Shown piece by piece: positions 20,979 through 30,461 of a stretch of DNA of 64,000 bases. The position numbers were made by a program, and so were the translations under genes. Position 1 is the first letter of the stretch. Every line of letters starts with the position of its first letter. The DNA lies in NCBI GenBank assembly GCA_965199185.1, contig CBDAQW010000032.1:1-64000 (forward strand). Reading direction: 5' to 3'. The notes beneath the pieces are model-generated. The model was not told the DNA's origin. It saw nothing but the letters and a program-made list of their open reading frames with translations, and did no database searches. The DNA is from Endozoicomonas sp965199185. Its GTDB lineage: Bacteria > Pseudomonadota > Gammaproteobacteria > Pseudomonadales > Endozoicomonadaceae.

Positions 20979-22247
20979 GTGAATATGCCGGGTATACCAG
21001 CAGGCATGCTGAATCGATTGTTTGATCGATTTTCTATACGAACTCAATTGATGATTATTTTCGGTGTATTGATGCTAACGCTGACACTGGGCATGTGTGC
21101 TGTGGTTCGCAGCGAAATTAATTCCGCCAGCCACCATCAGGCGGATAGTATCGGGCAACTTCTTAGTGAGCAAACATCCAGTGCCGCTACCGATATGCTA
21201 GTCACCGGAGACAGGCTGAGCCTGAATATTCTTCTGAAACAGCTAGTGCAAAACCCTTATGTCACTGAAGCCAGTATTTACAGCATTGATAACCGCCGTA
21301 TAGCGCGAGCCAGCAGTCAGACAAACGACAACGCTCCCACTAGCAAGGTCTATTCTTCGCCGATTCATTATCAGGATGTGATCGCTGGTTATGCCAGTCT
21401 TTATCTCAATGAAGAACTATTAACCAGAAAACCTCAAGATGCACTTGTTACTATTATTACTATTGGCTTTCTACTGCTCTTATCCGGACTGCTTTTAATT
21501 CATTTTTACAGTGCTTCATCCGCCAGACGGCTCGGACTTATTGAACGGCAATTAGCATCTATACTCCCTGGAACTTGTGCATCCGAATCAGTCAATGAGA
21601 TGTCACGGATTTCAGAGTTTGTTGAAAGCCAGCTCACTGAACAAAGTATCGAGGTGCAGCAGGAAGAACCTGAACCTGTCTCTGACATCGCTGCAATATT
21701 GGCGGTTCGTACAAAAAATATTGGTCGCCTGAGGCAGCTTCTGGCTCCTACGGATTTACAAAGTCTCCTGAACACCTACAGCTCAATTATTAATCAGGCT
21801 ACTAACTTATACGACGGCGAGATCACTTATACACCTGAAGGGAATGCCTTCATTCGTTTTGAAAGCAAGAATAATCCTGACTTTGCTATTGATGCTTTAA
21901 GCTGTGGATTAGCCATTGAAGACCTGGTGAATTTTACCGGCGAGAACAGCATCGCTAATATTCATATCGGCATCGGCCTCAGCTTTAGCGATGACATCGC
22001 AGAGTTCCCGGAAGAGCAGCACCCGGCAATGGCAGACAGTGCTGCCAGCCAGGCACTACACCTTGCCGCTATTACTGAACCGGATGGGCTGCATATGTTC
22101 AAATCGCACCTGAGCTGGCTACCCAATGACCTGCCTGAACTCGATGTTTCTGACTATGACCCTGAGATGGTCAAGATTGACGGATTGACTGGAGAGCAAG
22201 CCAGCACTCTGCAAAATCGAATCACAGAGATGCTAGCGGATATTTAG
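20979..22247 (+). CDS. AhpA/YtjB-family membrane protein
   Basis: A 422-residue protein with an N-terminal membrane anchor (about 24-46, LMIIFGVLMLTLTLGMCAVV), a periplasmic stretch (about 47-160, beginning RSEINSASHHQADSIGQLLS), a second membrane helix (about 163-182) and a cytoplasmic C-terminal domain. This layout and the N-terminal wording match the AhpA/SMP family gene found beside serB in many gammaproteobacteria (PA4961 in Pseudomonas). Biochemical function is poorly defined. The start codon may be GTG 20979 or a nearby ATG; the stop overlaps that of hisF by three bases on the opposite strand. Confidence 0.75.
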   Translation: MNMPGIPAGMLNRLFDRFSIRTQLMIIFGVLMLTLTLGMCAVVRSEINSASHHQADSIGQLLSEQTSSAATDMLVTGDRLSLNILLKQLVQNPYVTEASIYSIDNRRIARASSQTNDNAPTSKVYSSPIHYQDVIAGYASLYLNEELLTRKPQDALVTIITIGFLLLLSGLLLIHFYSASSARRLGLIERQLASILPGTCASESVNEMSRISEFVESQLTEQSIEVQQEEPEPVSDIAAILAVRTKNIGRLRQLLAPTDLQSLLNTYSSIINQATNLYDGEITYTPEGNAFIRFESKNNPDFAIDALSCGLAIEDLVNFTGENSIANIHIGIGLSFSDDIAEFPEEQHPAMADSAASQALHLAAITEPDGLHMFKSHLSWLPNDLPELDVSDYDPEMVKIDGLTGEQASTLQNRITEMLADI

Positions 22248-23017
22248 AGTCTCATTTCTATTCCGCGCTCTGCCATATACTGCTTGGCTTCTGGTATGGA
22301 ATATTTTTGAAAGTGGAAGATGCTGGCGGCAAGCACCGCGTCAGCCTTTCCTTCCTTAATGCCATCGACAAGATGATCAAGATTTCCGGCACCACCAGAG
22401 GCAATGACCGGTATCGACAAGGCGTCTGAAATCGCTCTCGTCACCCCCAGATCATAACCATTTTTGACACCATCCTGATCCATACTGGTGAGCAGAATCT
22501 CGCCGGCTCCTAACTCTTCCATTTTGATCGCCCATTCAACCGCATCCAGCCCGGTAGGTTTTCGTCCCCCATGGGTAAAGATTTCCCATCGGTCAGACTC
22601 ACCAGGCCGGCTGACTTTCTTGGCATCAATGGCCACCACAATACACTGAGAACCAAACTTATCCGCCGCCTGCTGAACAAAATCAGGATTAAAGACAGCC
22701 GCCGTGTTAATGCCGACTTTATCTGCCCCGGCATTCAGCATGGTGCGAATATCTTCCACCTTGCGAATGCCACCGCCTACGGTTAATGGAATAAACACTT
22801 CACTGGCCATGCGTTCAACTGTATGCACAGTGGTGTCACGACCTTCATGGCTGGCGGTTATATCAAGAAAGGTAATCTCGTCTGCACCTTCATCATTATA
22901 ACGGCGGGCGACTTCTACCGGGTCACCGGCATCCTGTATATCAACAAATTGGACACCTTTGACAACACGCCCGTCTTCCACATCAAGGCAGGGAATTATT
23001 CTTTTAGCAAGAGCCAT
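22244..23017 (-). CDS. hisF: Imidazole glycerol phosphate synthase subunit HisF
   Basis: The cyclase subunit of IGP synthase takes ammonia from HisH to form IGP and AICAR in histidine synthesis. The 257-residue (beta/alpha)8 barrel starts MALAKRIIPCLDV with the catalytic Asp in PCLDV and has the second Asp in LTSMDQDGVKNGYDL; the phosphate-binding VGGGIR and ASGGAG loops are intact. The start codon shares one base with the stop of the DUF4870 gene, so it is likely translated by coupling. Partner HisH is encoded at 24126-24770. Confidence 0.97.
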   Translation of the reverse strand: MALAKRIIPCLDVEDGRVVKGVQFVDIQDAGDPVEVARRYNDEGADEITFLDITASHEGRDTTVHTVERMASEVFIPLTVGGGIRKVEDIRTMLNAGADKVGINTAAVFNPDFVQQAADKFGSQCIVVAIDAKKVSRPGESDRWEIFTHGGRKPTGLDAVEWAIKMEELGAGEILLTSMDQDGVKNGYDLGVTRAISDALSIPVIASGGAGNLDHLVDGIKEGKADAVLAASIFHFQKYSIPEAKQYMAERGIEMRL

Positions 23018-23403
23018 TACTTCACCAGTCGCAAGCTAAGTGGATAGCGGTAATACTCACCATCGCCTGCCTTCAGTGCAGCCCGAATCATGAGTATCAG
23101 GATCAAAATCAGGATGACAGGTACCAGCGGTAAAAACAGTAACCCCACCAGCATAAATTTAAGGGCACCCCATACTGCCAACAACAATACTATGGTTATC
23201 TGGAAATTCAGGGACTCCCGGGCATGGTGTTCTATGTAATGAGACTTGTTACGCTTAAAAAGCCAGATCAAGAGTGGCATCACAATACTCATGCCCGGAA
23301 AAATAAACCCCAATAAAGGCAACACATGCGACATCACTGCCATATTTTTATCATCCCGATTAAATACGGGAGGTACCGGTCTATTATCCTGATAGTCAGC
23401 CAT
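23017..23403 (-). CDS. DUF4870/Tic20-like small membrane protein
   Basis: A 128-residue membrane protein with hydrophobic segments near residues 25-47 and 65-105 and the family pattern RNKSHYIEHHARESLNFQIT between them, which marks DUF4870 proteins. Function unknown. It overlaps hisA by eight bases at its start and touches hisF at its end, so it is locked into the histidine operon although no histidine role is known. Confidence 0.85.
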   Translation of the reverse strand: MADYQDNRPVPPVFNRDDKNMAVMSHVLPLLGFIFPGMSIVMPLLIWLFKRNKSHYIEHHARESLNFQITIVLLLAVWGALKFMLVGLLFLPLVPVILILILILMIRAALKAGDGEYYRYPLSLRLVK

Positions 23404-24124
23404 CGCAGTATGTTTGTGCCTCCGTTAAGTTCAATGATCCTTCATAAATGGCTCTACCGGTAATGGCACCTTCAATACCCTCATGAGCAACTGCCTTAAG
23501 CGCTCGAATATCGTCCATGTTAGTAATACCACCAGATGCAATGACCGGAATAGAAATCCCACTGGCCAGCTGCATAGTGGATTCCACATTAACACCCTGC
23601 ATCATGCCATCTCTGGCAATGTCCGTATAAACAATGGAAGACACGCCATCCTGTTCAAACTGCTGAGCCAGATCGCTGGCTTCAACACTGGTGACCTTTG
23701 CCCAACCATCGGTAGCCACCATGCCTTTTTTGGCATCAATACCCACAATGATGTGACCACCAAATTGTTTGCAGGCTTCTTTGACAAATTCAGGTTCTGT
23801 GACCGCTTTTGTGCCGATAATCACCCATGAAACACCAGCCTCAAGATAGGCCTCAATGGTCTGCAAATCACGAATACCGCCCCCTATCTGCACAGGCAGA
23901 TCAGGATATTCTGAAGCAATGCCTCGCACTGCATTGGCATTCACTGGTTTACCTTCAAAAGCACCATTAAGATCAACCAGATGTAATCGACGACAGCCGG
24001 CTTCTACCCAGCGTCCAGCCATGGCAACCGGGTCATCACCAAATACCGTGGCATCATCCATCTCCCCCTGCCGCAGACGAACACAGGCTCCATCTTTTAA
24101 ATCTATTGCTGGAATAATTATCAT
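23396..24124 (-). CDS. hisA: Phosphoribosylformimino-AICAR ribotide isomerase HisA
   Basis: HisA isomerises ProFAR to PRFAR in histidine synthesis. The 242-residue barrel starts MIIIPAIDLKDG, with the first catalytic Asp in PAIDL and the second in YTDIARDGM; the QIGGGIR and ASGGI phosphate loops are present. It begins almost in contact with the stop of hisH. Confidence 0.97.
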   Translation of the reverse strand: MIIIPAIDLKDGACVRLRQGEMDDATVFGDDPVAMAGRWVEAGCRRLHLVDLNGAFEGKPVNANAVRGIASEYPDLPVQIGGGIRDLQTIEAYLEAGVSWVIIGTKAVTEPEFVKEACKQFGGHIIVGIDAKKGMVATDGWAKVTSVEASDLAQQFEQDGVSSIVYTDIARDGMMQGVNVESTMQLASGISIPVIASGGITNMDDIRALKAVAHEGIEGAITGRAIYEGSLNLTEAQTYCDG

Positions 24125-24125
24125 T

Positions 24126-24770
24126 TCAGGGCTTCCACTTCAGAAAGTTTTCGAGAAGCTGCAATCCATTAGCGGCACTTTTTTCGGGATGAAACTGCAC
24201 AGCAAATATATTGTCATGCGCCAGAGCAACATCAAATGACACGCTATAATCACAACGTCCGGCGACCATAGATTCATTGGCCATATGGGCATGATAACTG
24301 TGCACAAAATAAAAACGAGCGTTGTCTTGTATCTTTTGCCAGAGAGGGTGTGACAACTGTGTTTGAGAAACCTGACTCCAGCCCATATGAGGAACCTTCA
24401 GTCGCTCTCCACTGGCATCGATCAATCCTTTACCAAAAAACTTCACGTCGCCCGGTAAAATACCGAGACAATCAACTCCGTTGTTTTCTTCGCTGTGATC
24501 AAGCAAAACCTGCATGCCAACACAAATACCCAGTAATGGCCGTGTAGCGGCTACTTCACGTACCACTTCATCCATCCCCTGGCGGATGATTTCTGACATA
24601 CAGTCACGAATAGCACCAACACCGGGTAGCATGACTCTGTCTGCCTGCAGAATATCAGCGGGATCAGAAGTCACAATGATTTTTACATCAGGCTCAGCAA
24701 CATGCTCCAGTGCTTTGCCAGCCGAGTGGAGATTCCCCATACCGTAATCTATAACAGCAACGGTTTTCAT
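24126..24770 (-). CDS. hisH: Imidazole glycerol phosphate synthase glutaminase subunit HisH
   Basis: A 214-residue class I glutamine amidotransferase that feeds ammonia to HisF. The oxyanion loop is PGVGAIRDC, the nucleophile elbow GICVGMQVLLD holds the catalytic Cys, and the His-Glu pair lies in FAVQFHPEKS. It follows hisB by 20 bp. A ribosome site CAGGA directly precedes the ATG. Confidence 0.97.
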   Translation of the reverse strand: MKTVAVIDYGMGNLHSAGKALEHVAEPDVKIIVTSDPADILQADRVMLPGVGAIRDCMSEIIRQGMDEVVREVAATRPLLGICVGMQVLLDHSEENNGVDCLGILPGDVKFFGKGLIDASGERLKVPHMGWSQVSQTQLSHPLWQKIQDNARFYFVHSYHAHMANESMVAGRCDYSVSFDVALAHDNIFAVQFHPEKSAANGLQLLENFLKWKP

Positions 24771-24790
24771 ATCCTGCTTACTCCAACCGC

Positions 24791-25384
24791 TTATAATGTG
24801 CCTTTGGTAGAAGGCATTTGACCCGTCATCCTTGAATCTCGCTCAACCGCCATTCGCAAAGCGCGGCCAAAAGCTTTGAAGACGGTTTCTATCTGATGAT
24901 GGGCATTGCGGCCACGCAGATTATCAATATGCAAAGTAACACCGGCATGATTCACAAACCCCTGAAAGAATTCGTAGAACAAATCCACATCAAACCGTCC
25001 GATCATGGCGCGAGTGTAATCGACATTAAACTCCAGCCCCGGTCGACCGGAAAAATCGATCACCACACGGGACAGGGCTTCATCCAGCGGCACATAGGCA
25101 TGACCATAGCGGTAGATGCCTTTTTTATCACCAATAGCTTCAGCAAATGCCTGGCCTAGGGTTATACCAATGTCTTCTACCGTATGGTGATCATCAATTT
25201 CATTATCGCCGTTGGCATGAATGTGAAGATCAATCAGTCCGTGACGGGCAATCTGATCCATCATATGGTCAAGAAACGGTACACCCGTCTGGAACTCTGA
25301 CCGTCCAGAGCCATCTAGATTGATGGAGACCTGAATCTGAGTTTCAAGGGTGTCTCTTTTAATACTGGCCTTACGCTCAGCCAT
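24791..25384 (-). CDS. hisB: Imidazoleglycerol-phosphate dehydratase HisB
   Basis: A monofunctional IGP dehydratase of 197 residues, without the N-terminal histidinol-phosphatase domain of the enterobacterial HisB. Metal-binding histidine motifs are LDHMMDQ, DDHHTVED and AHHQIETVFK. The ATG at 25384 (MAERKASIKR) is the family start; an upstream in-frame ATG adds six unlikely residues. It is the first gene of the hisB-hisH-hisA-DUF4870-hisF run; hisG, hisD, hisC, hisI/E are not in the window. Confidence 0.95.
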   Translation of the reverse strand: MAERKASIKRDTLETQIQVSINLDGSGRSEFQTGVPFLDHMMDQIARHGLIDLHIHANGDNEIDDHHTVEDIGITLGQAFAEAIGDKKGIYRYGHAYVPLDEALSRVVIDFSGRPGLEFNVDYTRAMIGRFDVDLFYEFFQGFVNHAGVTLHIDNLRGRNAHHQIETVFKAFGRALRMAVERDSRMTGQMPSTKGTL

Positions 25385-25534
25385 GCAAAACTCCGGGATC
25401 ATTCAATCTGTTTATAGTTGCCGGGGCTGTCATTATATGGAGTTGTATGATGGTTTTGTATTTTTTTACGCCATATATGGCATATACGCCCGAATTTCCA
25501 ATATAAAAACCTGACTTTGAGCCTTTTGAGCCGA

Positions 25535-26254
25535 TTAATATGCTTTCACAGTGTCGTAGATACTACCCAGATGTTTTTCCAGCAATTGATTGACCTGCCT
25601 GTTTTTTGTCTTCACGATCTTCTTGTCAAAAGGTCTTCTGCGATCATTAGCCCATTGCGTCGACCAGTCGTTGGTCGATGTCATGCACAAATCTGCAAAA
25701 TTTTTGATACTGAAGCGGTCAGCCTGCTCTATACAGCCTGTCAGGAAAACATCAACATTGGATTGCAAAATCTGATATTCACCAACAGGGCCAGCCTGAT
25801 ATTTCTTCTGCACCTGATAAACCCAGATGTCACCATTTTCGGGAATGTTTTTATCATTCATGGATGACAGCATCGCTCTGTCAATCTTCATACGACACTC
25901 CTGATACGCCTGCCGATCAAGATATTTCAATTTTCCAGGAGGCAAAGAAATCAATATTCCATTGAATCTTTCTCCATCTGACGGAGCAACACCTAAACGG
26001 GTGTGTTGCAAAGAGCCAGGCTTGGATCGCACAAACCATCCCCGTTTGTGGTTATCAACCCAGACAGGCAACACAACTTTGCCCTTTTCCGTTTTTGCCG
26101 CGCGCGCCTCTTCGTATAACAGACTGCCATAGCCAACAAGATATTGTGGTCTGTTACTGTCTGGTGTTGGATAACATTGACTTGCCAGTGTAACGGTCGG
26201 AGTTAATAGGGCTACGAAAAATGAGCGCTGTAAGAATGAAGATACGTTCAACAT
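25535..26254 (-). CDS. Exported gamma-glutamylcyclotransferase-like protein
   Basis: A 239-residue protein with a signal peptide (MLNVSSFLQRSFFVALLTPT, cleavage after LAS near residue 25). The mature part begins with PQYLVGYGSLLYEEARA; YGSL is the substrate-loop motif of the gamma-glutamylcyclotransferase/AIG2 fold. A Glu later in the chain would be the catalytic base, but I cannot assign it safely. Most family members are cytoplasmic, so export is unusual. ATG 26254 was chosen for the strong GAGGAG ribosome site and the signal peptide, instead of the longer frame to 26446. It is divergent from the triple SPOR-like gene. Confidence 0.7.
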   Translation of the reverse strand: MLNVSSFLQRSFFVALLTPTVTLASQCYPTPDSNRPQYLVGYGSLLYEEARAAKTEKGKVVLPVWVDNHKRGWFVRSKPGSLQHTRLGVAPSDGERFNGILISLPPGKLKYLDRQAYQECRMKIDRAMLSSMNDKNIPENGDIWVYQVQKKYQAGPVGEYQILQSNVDVFLTGCIEQADRFSIKNFADLCMTSTNDWSTQWANDRRRPFDKKIVKTKNRQVNQLLEKHLGSIYDTVKAY

Positions 26255-26444
26255 GTTTTTCTCCTCAGTTTGCCTTCTCCATAATAGTCGCCACTCAGAG
26301 ATTCTGATGCCTGAGCATAATTGATTTACTCTGATTATTTTACACCCAACCCGTGCCCGACTTATGATCAAGTTATGTTCAAGAAAGTATTGACTTGTTA
26401 TACGAGCAAGGTAATGTATAAGTAACTCATGAAGGATCAACCTC

Positions 26445-28277
26445 ATGCTCGGTCGAATGTTGTTTAAGGAAAAACAACTCAGGCTTTGTGTTGTGGCTGT
26501 GTTTGTTTCCGGAGCGCCTGACGCTGCGGACGCCTTGTTGTTGCCTCCAAATCCGCTTTCATCCAGTTCTTTCTGGGATTGTCAGTCGGATAGTAACCAT
26601 CGCTTGTGTGCTGAAAAAATAGCGCAAAATGTCGCTTATCCTATCGAGCCTCCTGCGCCCACACCCCGACGTGAACCTGATACATCAAAACAACTAGCGT
26701 TACCTGCATTCAGGCCTGAACCACCTATCCCTGAGCGCGAGGTGCCTGCCGGAATGCCTATAGCCAATAGCCCTGAAGACGGAGTGATTTCAGGTTTACT
26801 AAGATCACCGGGCAATCATTACACTCTCCAGTGGCTGGCAGCGAATGACCGGAATTCTCTGGAACAATTAAAAAGACGTTATCCGATACTCAGAGATGCC
26901 GCTGTCGTTCAATATCAGCGTGCGGGTAAAGACTGGTTTGTGCTGCTTGAAGGGCCTTTCCCGAGCCGGACTGCAGCCATAGCTGCTTTAGAAAGCTCCC
27001 CCAGAGCCCAGATGTCTCGTGAGCTTTATCCCTGGACTCGCTCTATTGCCAGTATTCAGAAACTGGATATTGTCAGACCAAACCAAGGCAACGAGATACT
27101 GGTTGACAATTTACAACAGGAGTATCCTGCCGAATCAGTTTTTGAGATTCCGGCAGCTCAGCCCTCTATCGCCAACACAGTCTATCCAACGGCCCCCATT
27201 CAGCCACTCGGGGAATATCTGCCGCCTGTTCAAAGCTCGACCCCCACACAACAAACGGTGGTTTATGGCCAAGAGTTTGATACTCCCGGATATAACAGCC
27301 CCGGGTATCAACGCTATGCATCTGATCGTGGGTTCCCTACTGCCATTGAAGAGCCAATTGCCGATGAAATGTACGCCAGCATAGTACCGGCATATCGTAA
27401 AAGATCTTCTGTAATCGCTTCAGGTGAGGTGGATTACAACCACTACCAACCTGAAAAATCTACCGGTTACCAGCAAGATTTCAACCGATATTCAGATATT
27501 GAGCCTATTCAAAAAAGCTTCATTCCGCAGGAAGATATTCTGCGTGCTCCATCGCGCAATTACACCATCGAATGGATGTCTTCAGGCAGAAGAAGTTCTC
27601 TGGAACGAGCCCAGCATCGTTATGAAGAGTTCAAAGATGCACAGATCATTCACTATCAGAAATACAATCGTGACCGGTATGTTCTGGTCAGCAAGGTATT
27701 TTACAGCCGCCGCGATGCAGTGGGCGCGTTATCAAGACCGGATTTATCAAGAGTGTCTGCCCGTCTGAGTCCAATCATCAGACAGATTGGCGATCTGCAA
27801 AAACTGGTTGAACAGGTGCCTACTCATTACCGTCAGACAGTTAAAACCGAACCAGTACGTTACCAACGTAAAACCCCTAGGTATCAACAACCGGTTAGAC
27901 GATCTGAACCTGTTCAAAACAGACCAATAAAAGAGCCTGCTGTCCGATACGCCAGAGCATCTAGCCCGGTTGAAAAACCTGCGTACAACATTCTTGCTAA
28001 CAATTACACCATCCAGTGGTTTGCGGCAAACAACAATGAGTCGGTTGAAAAAATGAAGCGCCGGTTCCCTGAGCTGGCCAATGCCAGAACCGTTCACTTC
28101 CGCCGTAATCAGAAAGACTGGTTTGTTCTGCTTCAGGGTGATTACAAAAGCAGTCACGAAGCCATTAAAGCTATAAAAGACCCAGCATTAAAACAGGCAA
28201 TGCTGGTTCTGCACCCATGGACACGCCCGGTAGACTCTCTGAAAAAACTGCAGATTGTTTCGATGCGTTCTCAATAA
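26445..28277 (+). CDS. Exported protein with three SPOR-like repeats
   Basis: A 610-residue protein with an N-terminal hydrophobic export signal (about 10-30), a cysteine pair (C46, C55) and three copies of an approximately 90-residue module at about 124-210, 371-460 and 519-607. Each copy follows the pattern NYT(I/L)(Q/E)W...LE..K.R(Y/F)...A..(V/I)...(Q/R)...(D/R)W(F/Y)VL...(Y/F).S...A..A(I/L), then HPWTR and LQKL(D/Q)IV. This is the shape of SPOR domains, which bind denuded septal peptidoglycan (as in DamX and FtsN). Linkers are Pro/Gln/Tyr/Arg-rich. A role at the envelope or septum is inference. It ends 12 bp before a 40-bp palindrome that can serve as its terminator. Confidence 0.7.
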   Translation: MLGRMLFKEKQLRLCVVAVFVSGAPDAADALLLPPNPLSSSSFWDCQSDSNHRLCAEKIAQNVAYPIEPPAPTPRREPDTSKQLALPAFRPEPPIPEREVPAGMPIANSPEDGVISGLLRSPGNHYTLQWLAANDRNSLEQLKRRYPILRDAAVVQYQRAGKDWFVLLEGPFPSRTAAIAALESSPRAQMSRELYPWTRSIASIQKLDIVRPNQGNEILVDNLQQEYPAESVFEIPAAQPSIANTVYPTAPIQPLGEYLPPVQSSTPTQQTVVYGQEFDTPGYNSPGYQRYASDRGFPTAIEEPIADEMYASIVPAYRKRSSVIASGEVDYNHYQPEKSTGYQQDFNRYSDIEPIQKSFIPQEDILRAPSRNYTIEWMSSGRRSSLERAQHRYEEFKDAQIIHYQKYNRDRYVLVSKVFYSRRDAVGALSRPDLSRVSARLSPIIRQIGDLQKLVEQVPTHYRQTVKTEPVRYQRKTPRYQQPVRRSEPVQNRPIKEPAVRYARASSPVEKPAYNILANNYTIQWFAANNNESVEKMKRRFPELANARTVHFRRNQKDWFVLLQGDYKSSHEAIKAIKDPALKQAMLVLHPWTRPVDSLKKLQIVSMRSQ

Positions 28278-28289
28278 CTTCTCACCTGG

Positions 28290-28329
28290 TAAGTACCCAG
28301 TCATATGGAATCATATGACTGGGTACTTA
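28290..28329. repeat. 40-bp near-perfect palindrome made of TAAGTACCC element ends
   Basis: The 18-bp arm TAAGTACCCAGTCATATG (28290-28307), a 4-nt loop GAAT and the exact complement (28312-28329). The arm matches both ends of the 209-bp element at 20638-20846. It is either a solo pair of ends left after internal deletion or a minimal copy, and it may double as a transcription terminator for the SPOR-like gene. Confidence 0.75.
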
Positions 28330-28429
28330 TGTCAAAACCACTCAATAGAATGCGCTAATAGATGGCTTACCCTGCGCAATCTGGCATACTTTCTACTACT
28401 TCCTAATAATAATGTCTTTGAGGCTAACC

Positions 28430-30454
28430 ATGAACCGTTTGTTCAAGTTCATCACGACCGCGCTGATCGTCGTTGTGTTGCTTGTTGTCGCTGCTGCCGC
28501 TGTTTTGCCGAAATTAATTAATCCGAATGATTATCGGGACGAAATTTCCAAATTGGTTCAAGAGAAATCGGGGCTGACTCTGCGCATTAATGGCTCCATT
28601 GGCTGGTCAGTGTTTCCCTGGTTCGGACTCTCTCTGGAAGATATTACAGTTACCGGCACACATAATTCGGCACTGGGTCATCTTGGTCACGCAGAAGTGA
28701 GCGTTAAACTCCTGCCCTTGCTGAGCCAGCAAGTAGAAATGCAAACCATTAAACTGGATGGCTTTGAACTCTCCCTGATTAAAGACAAAAATGGCAAAGG
28801 TAACTGGGAAGTCGATGTACCTGTCAAAACAGTCAGTCAGACTGAACCACAGAGCACTCAAGAACAGAACGAATCCAGCAATCCATCCTTACAACTGAGC
28901 ATAGCCAGCGTTGAAGTAACGAATCTGGCAGTCAGTTACATTGATCAACAGACCAATACCAAATATCAAATCGATCAGGCCAGTTTGGTAACCGGCTCCA
29001 TTAACAATCAGGTGCCGGTGGATTTCAAACTGCAATCTCTGATTACTCTGCCGGATTACCATTTAAAAGCTTCTATCAGCGGTTTATTCGCATTCAACTT
29101 GCAGGATGGTGTGTATAGCCTCGATCAGCTCAACATCAGCGCCAGTCCGAATATCAAGAATGCAGAAACACTCAGTCTCACAGGCAATATTGATATTCAG
29201 CAAAGTCCTTTAAAAGCGTCCGGTGAGCTGGGTGTTACCCGATTTAATCCTGCAAACCTGCTACGTCAACTCAATATCCCAATGCCATCCATGGCAAGCC
29301 AAACAGCAATGAGCAGTCTGTCATTCGATAGCCAGTTTACAACCGATGGCAAAAGCTTCAAAGCCAGCGAACTGGCACTGAAACTGGATGATTTTGAAAT
29401 TGATGGACAGCTTGCCATCACCGACCTCAACACTCAGGCCATGACATTCCGTTTTACGGGTAATGATCTTAATCTGGATAACTATCTTCCTCCCGCTACC
29501 GTTGAGTCAGAGAAACAGGCTCCCAGCACTGAAAAAACAGAACAAACATCTACCAGCAAAACATCTGTCAACAAAGAACAGCCGCTAATTCCTGAAGATA
29601 TACTCCGTGGGCTGACTATTGATGGCTCCATGAAACTGGCATCACTGACGGTTGCCAGGTTTCGCTTCGATCAACCTTCGGTCACACTAAAAGCCGCCAA
29701 CGGCAAACAGAATATCAGCATTGGCTCTGTTTTTTATGAAGGCAATATCGACCTCAATACGTCGATAGATGTTCGCCAGCAAGGCACTCCAAAAATCAAC
29801 ACGGCAGCGGCACTGAAAGACATCAGTCTGGAAGCCATGTCTGCGACTGTACCTGCACTGAAATCGGTTCATGGTCTGATTAATGCGAATGCCAACATGA
29901 CGACACAGGGGCAACTGCAAAGCACGCTGACCAGAAATCTTAACGGCAAGGTGCAGTTTGCTATTGATGAAGGGATTTTCACCAGCGCTAATTTCGACAA
30001 GATGGTCTGCAAAGGCATTGCTACCATTCGTAAGAAACAGCTTGAGAAAGATGATTGGAATGAAAGTACACGGTTCAGAGACCTAAGCGGTACTTTTGTT
30101 GTCAATAATGGCATTGCCAGTAACGATAATCTGATCGCGTCGTTATCGAACCTCAATCTGAAAGGTGATGGCAAAATAGATCTAACCAGGCAATTCATCG
30201 ACTATCATATAGGGCTGAATATCAGAGGTACAGAATCACCTGACAGTGACCCTGCCTGCAAAATCAATGAAGATTATGTCAATGTCACCTGGCCAGTCCG
30301 CTGCGCCGGAAACATAGGTACACAAACATGTGGAATCGACTCTGATCGCCTGGGCAATACAGCAGCAGATATTTTGCGCAATGAAGCTCGCAAGCACATT
30401 GAAGATAAAGTAAAAGGTCCTGTAAAAAATTTACTGAAAGGCTTGTTCAAGTGA
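28430..30454 (+). CDS. AsmA-family protein
   Basis: A 674-residue envelope protein with one N-terminal membrane helix (FKFITTALIVVVLLVVAAA) and the AsmA opening LINPNDYRDEISKLVQEKSG followed by LRINGSIGWSVFPWFGLSLE, then a long periplasmic repeat-beta region and the conserved AsmA C-terminal part (GLINANANMTTQGQ ... IRGTESPDSDPACKINEDYV). AsmA-like proteins act in outer membrane lipid homeostasis. The start ATG 28430 has GAGG six bases before it, better than 28412. It precedes mutY, the same order as in Pseudomonas. Confidence 0.93.
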   Translation: MNRLFKFITTALIVVVLLVVAAAAVLPKLINPNDYRDEISKLVQEKSGLTLRINGSIGWSVFPWFGLSLEDITVTGTHNSALGHLGHAEVSVKLLPLLSQQVEMQTIKLDGFELSLIKDKNGKGNWEVDVPVKTVSQTEPQSTQEQNESSNPSLQLSIASVEVTNLAVSYIDQQTNTKYQIDQASLVTGSINNQVPVDFKLQSLITLPDYHLKASISGLFAFNLQDGVYSLDQLNISASPNIKNAETLSLTGNIDIQQSPLKASGELGVTRFNPANLLRQLNIPMPSMASQTAMSSLSFDSQFTTDGKSFKASELALKLDDFEIDGQLAITDLNTQAMTFRFTGNDLNLDNYLPPATVESEKQAPSTEKTEQTSTSKTSVNKEQPLIPEDILRGLTIDGSMKLASLTVARFRFDQPSVTLKAANGKQNISIGSVFYEGNIDLNTSIDVRQQGTPKINTAAALKDISLEAMSATVPALKSVHGLINANANMTTQGQLQSTLTRNLNGKVQFAIDEGIFTSANFDKMVCKGIATIRKKQLEKDDWNESTRFRDLSGTFVVNNGIASNDNLIASLSNLNLKGDGKIDLTRQFIDYHIGLNIRGTESPDSDPACKINEDYVNVTWPVRCAGNIGTQTCGIDSDRLGNTAADILRNEARKHIEDKVKGPVKNLLKGLFK

Positions 30455-30461
30455 CCGTTTG

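Noticed and set aside
24350..24747. Possible extra genes antisense to hisH
   Set aside because: Shadow frames of a strongly conserved gene.
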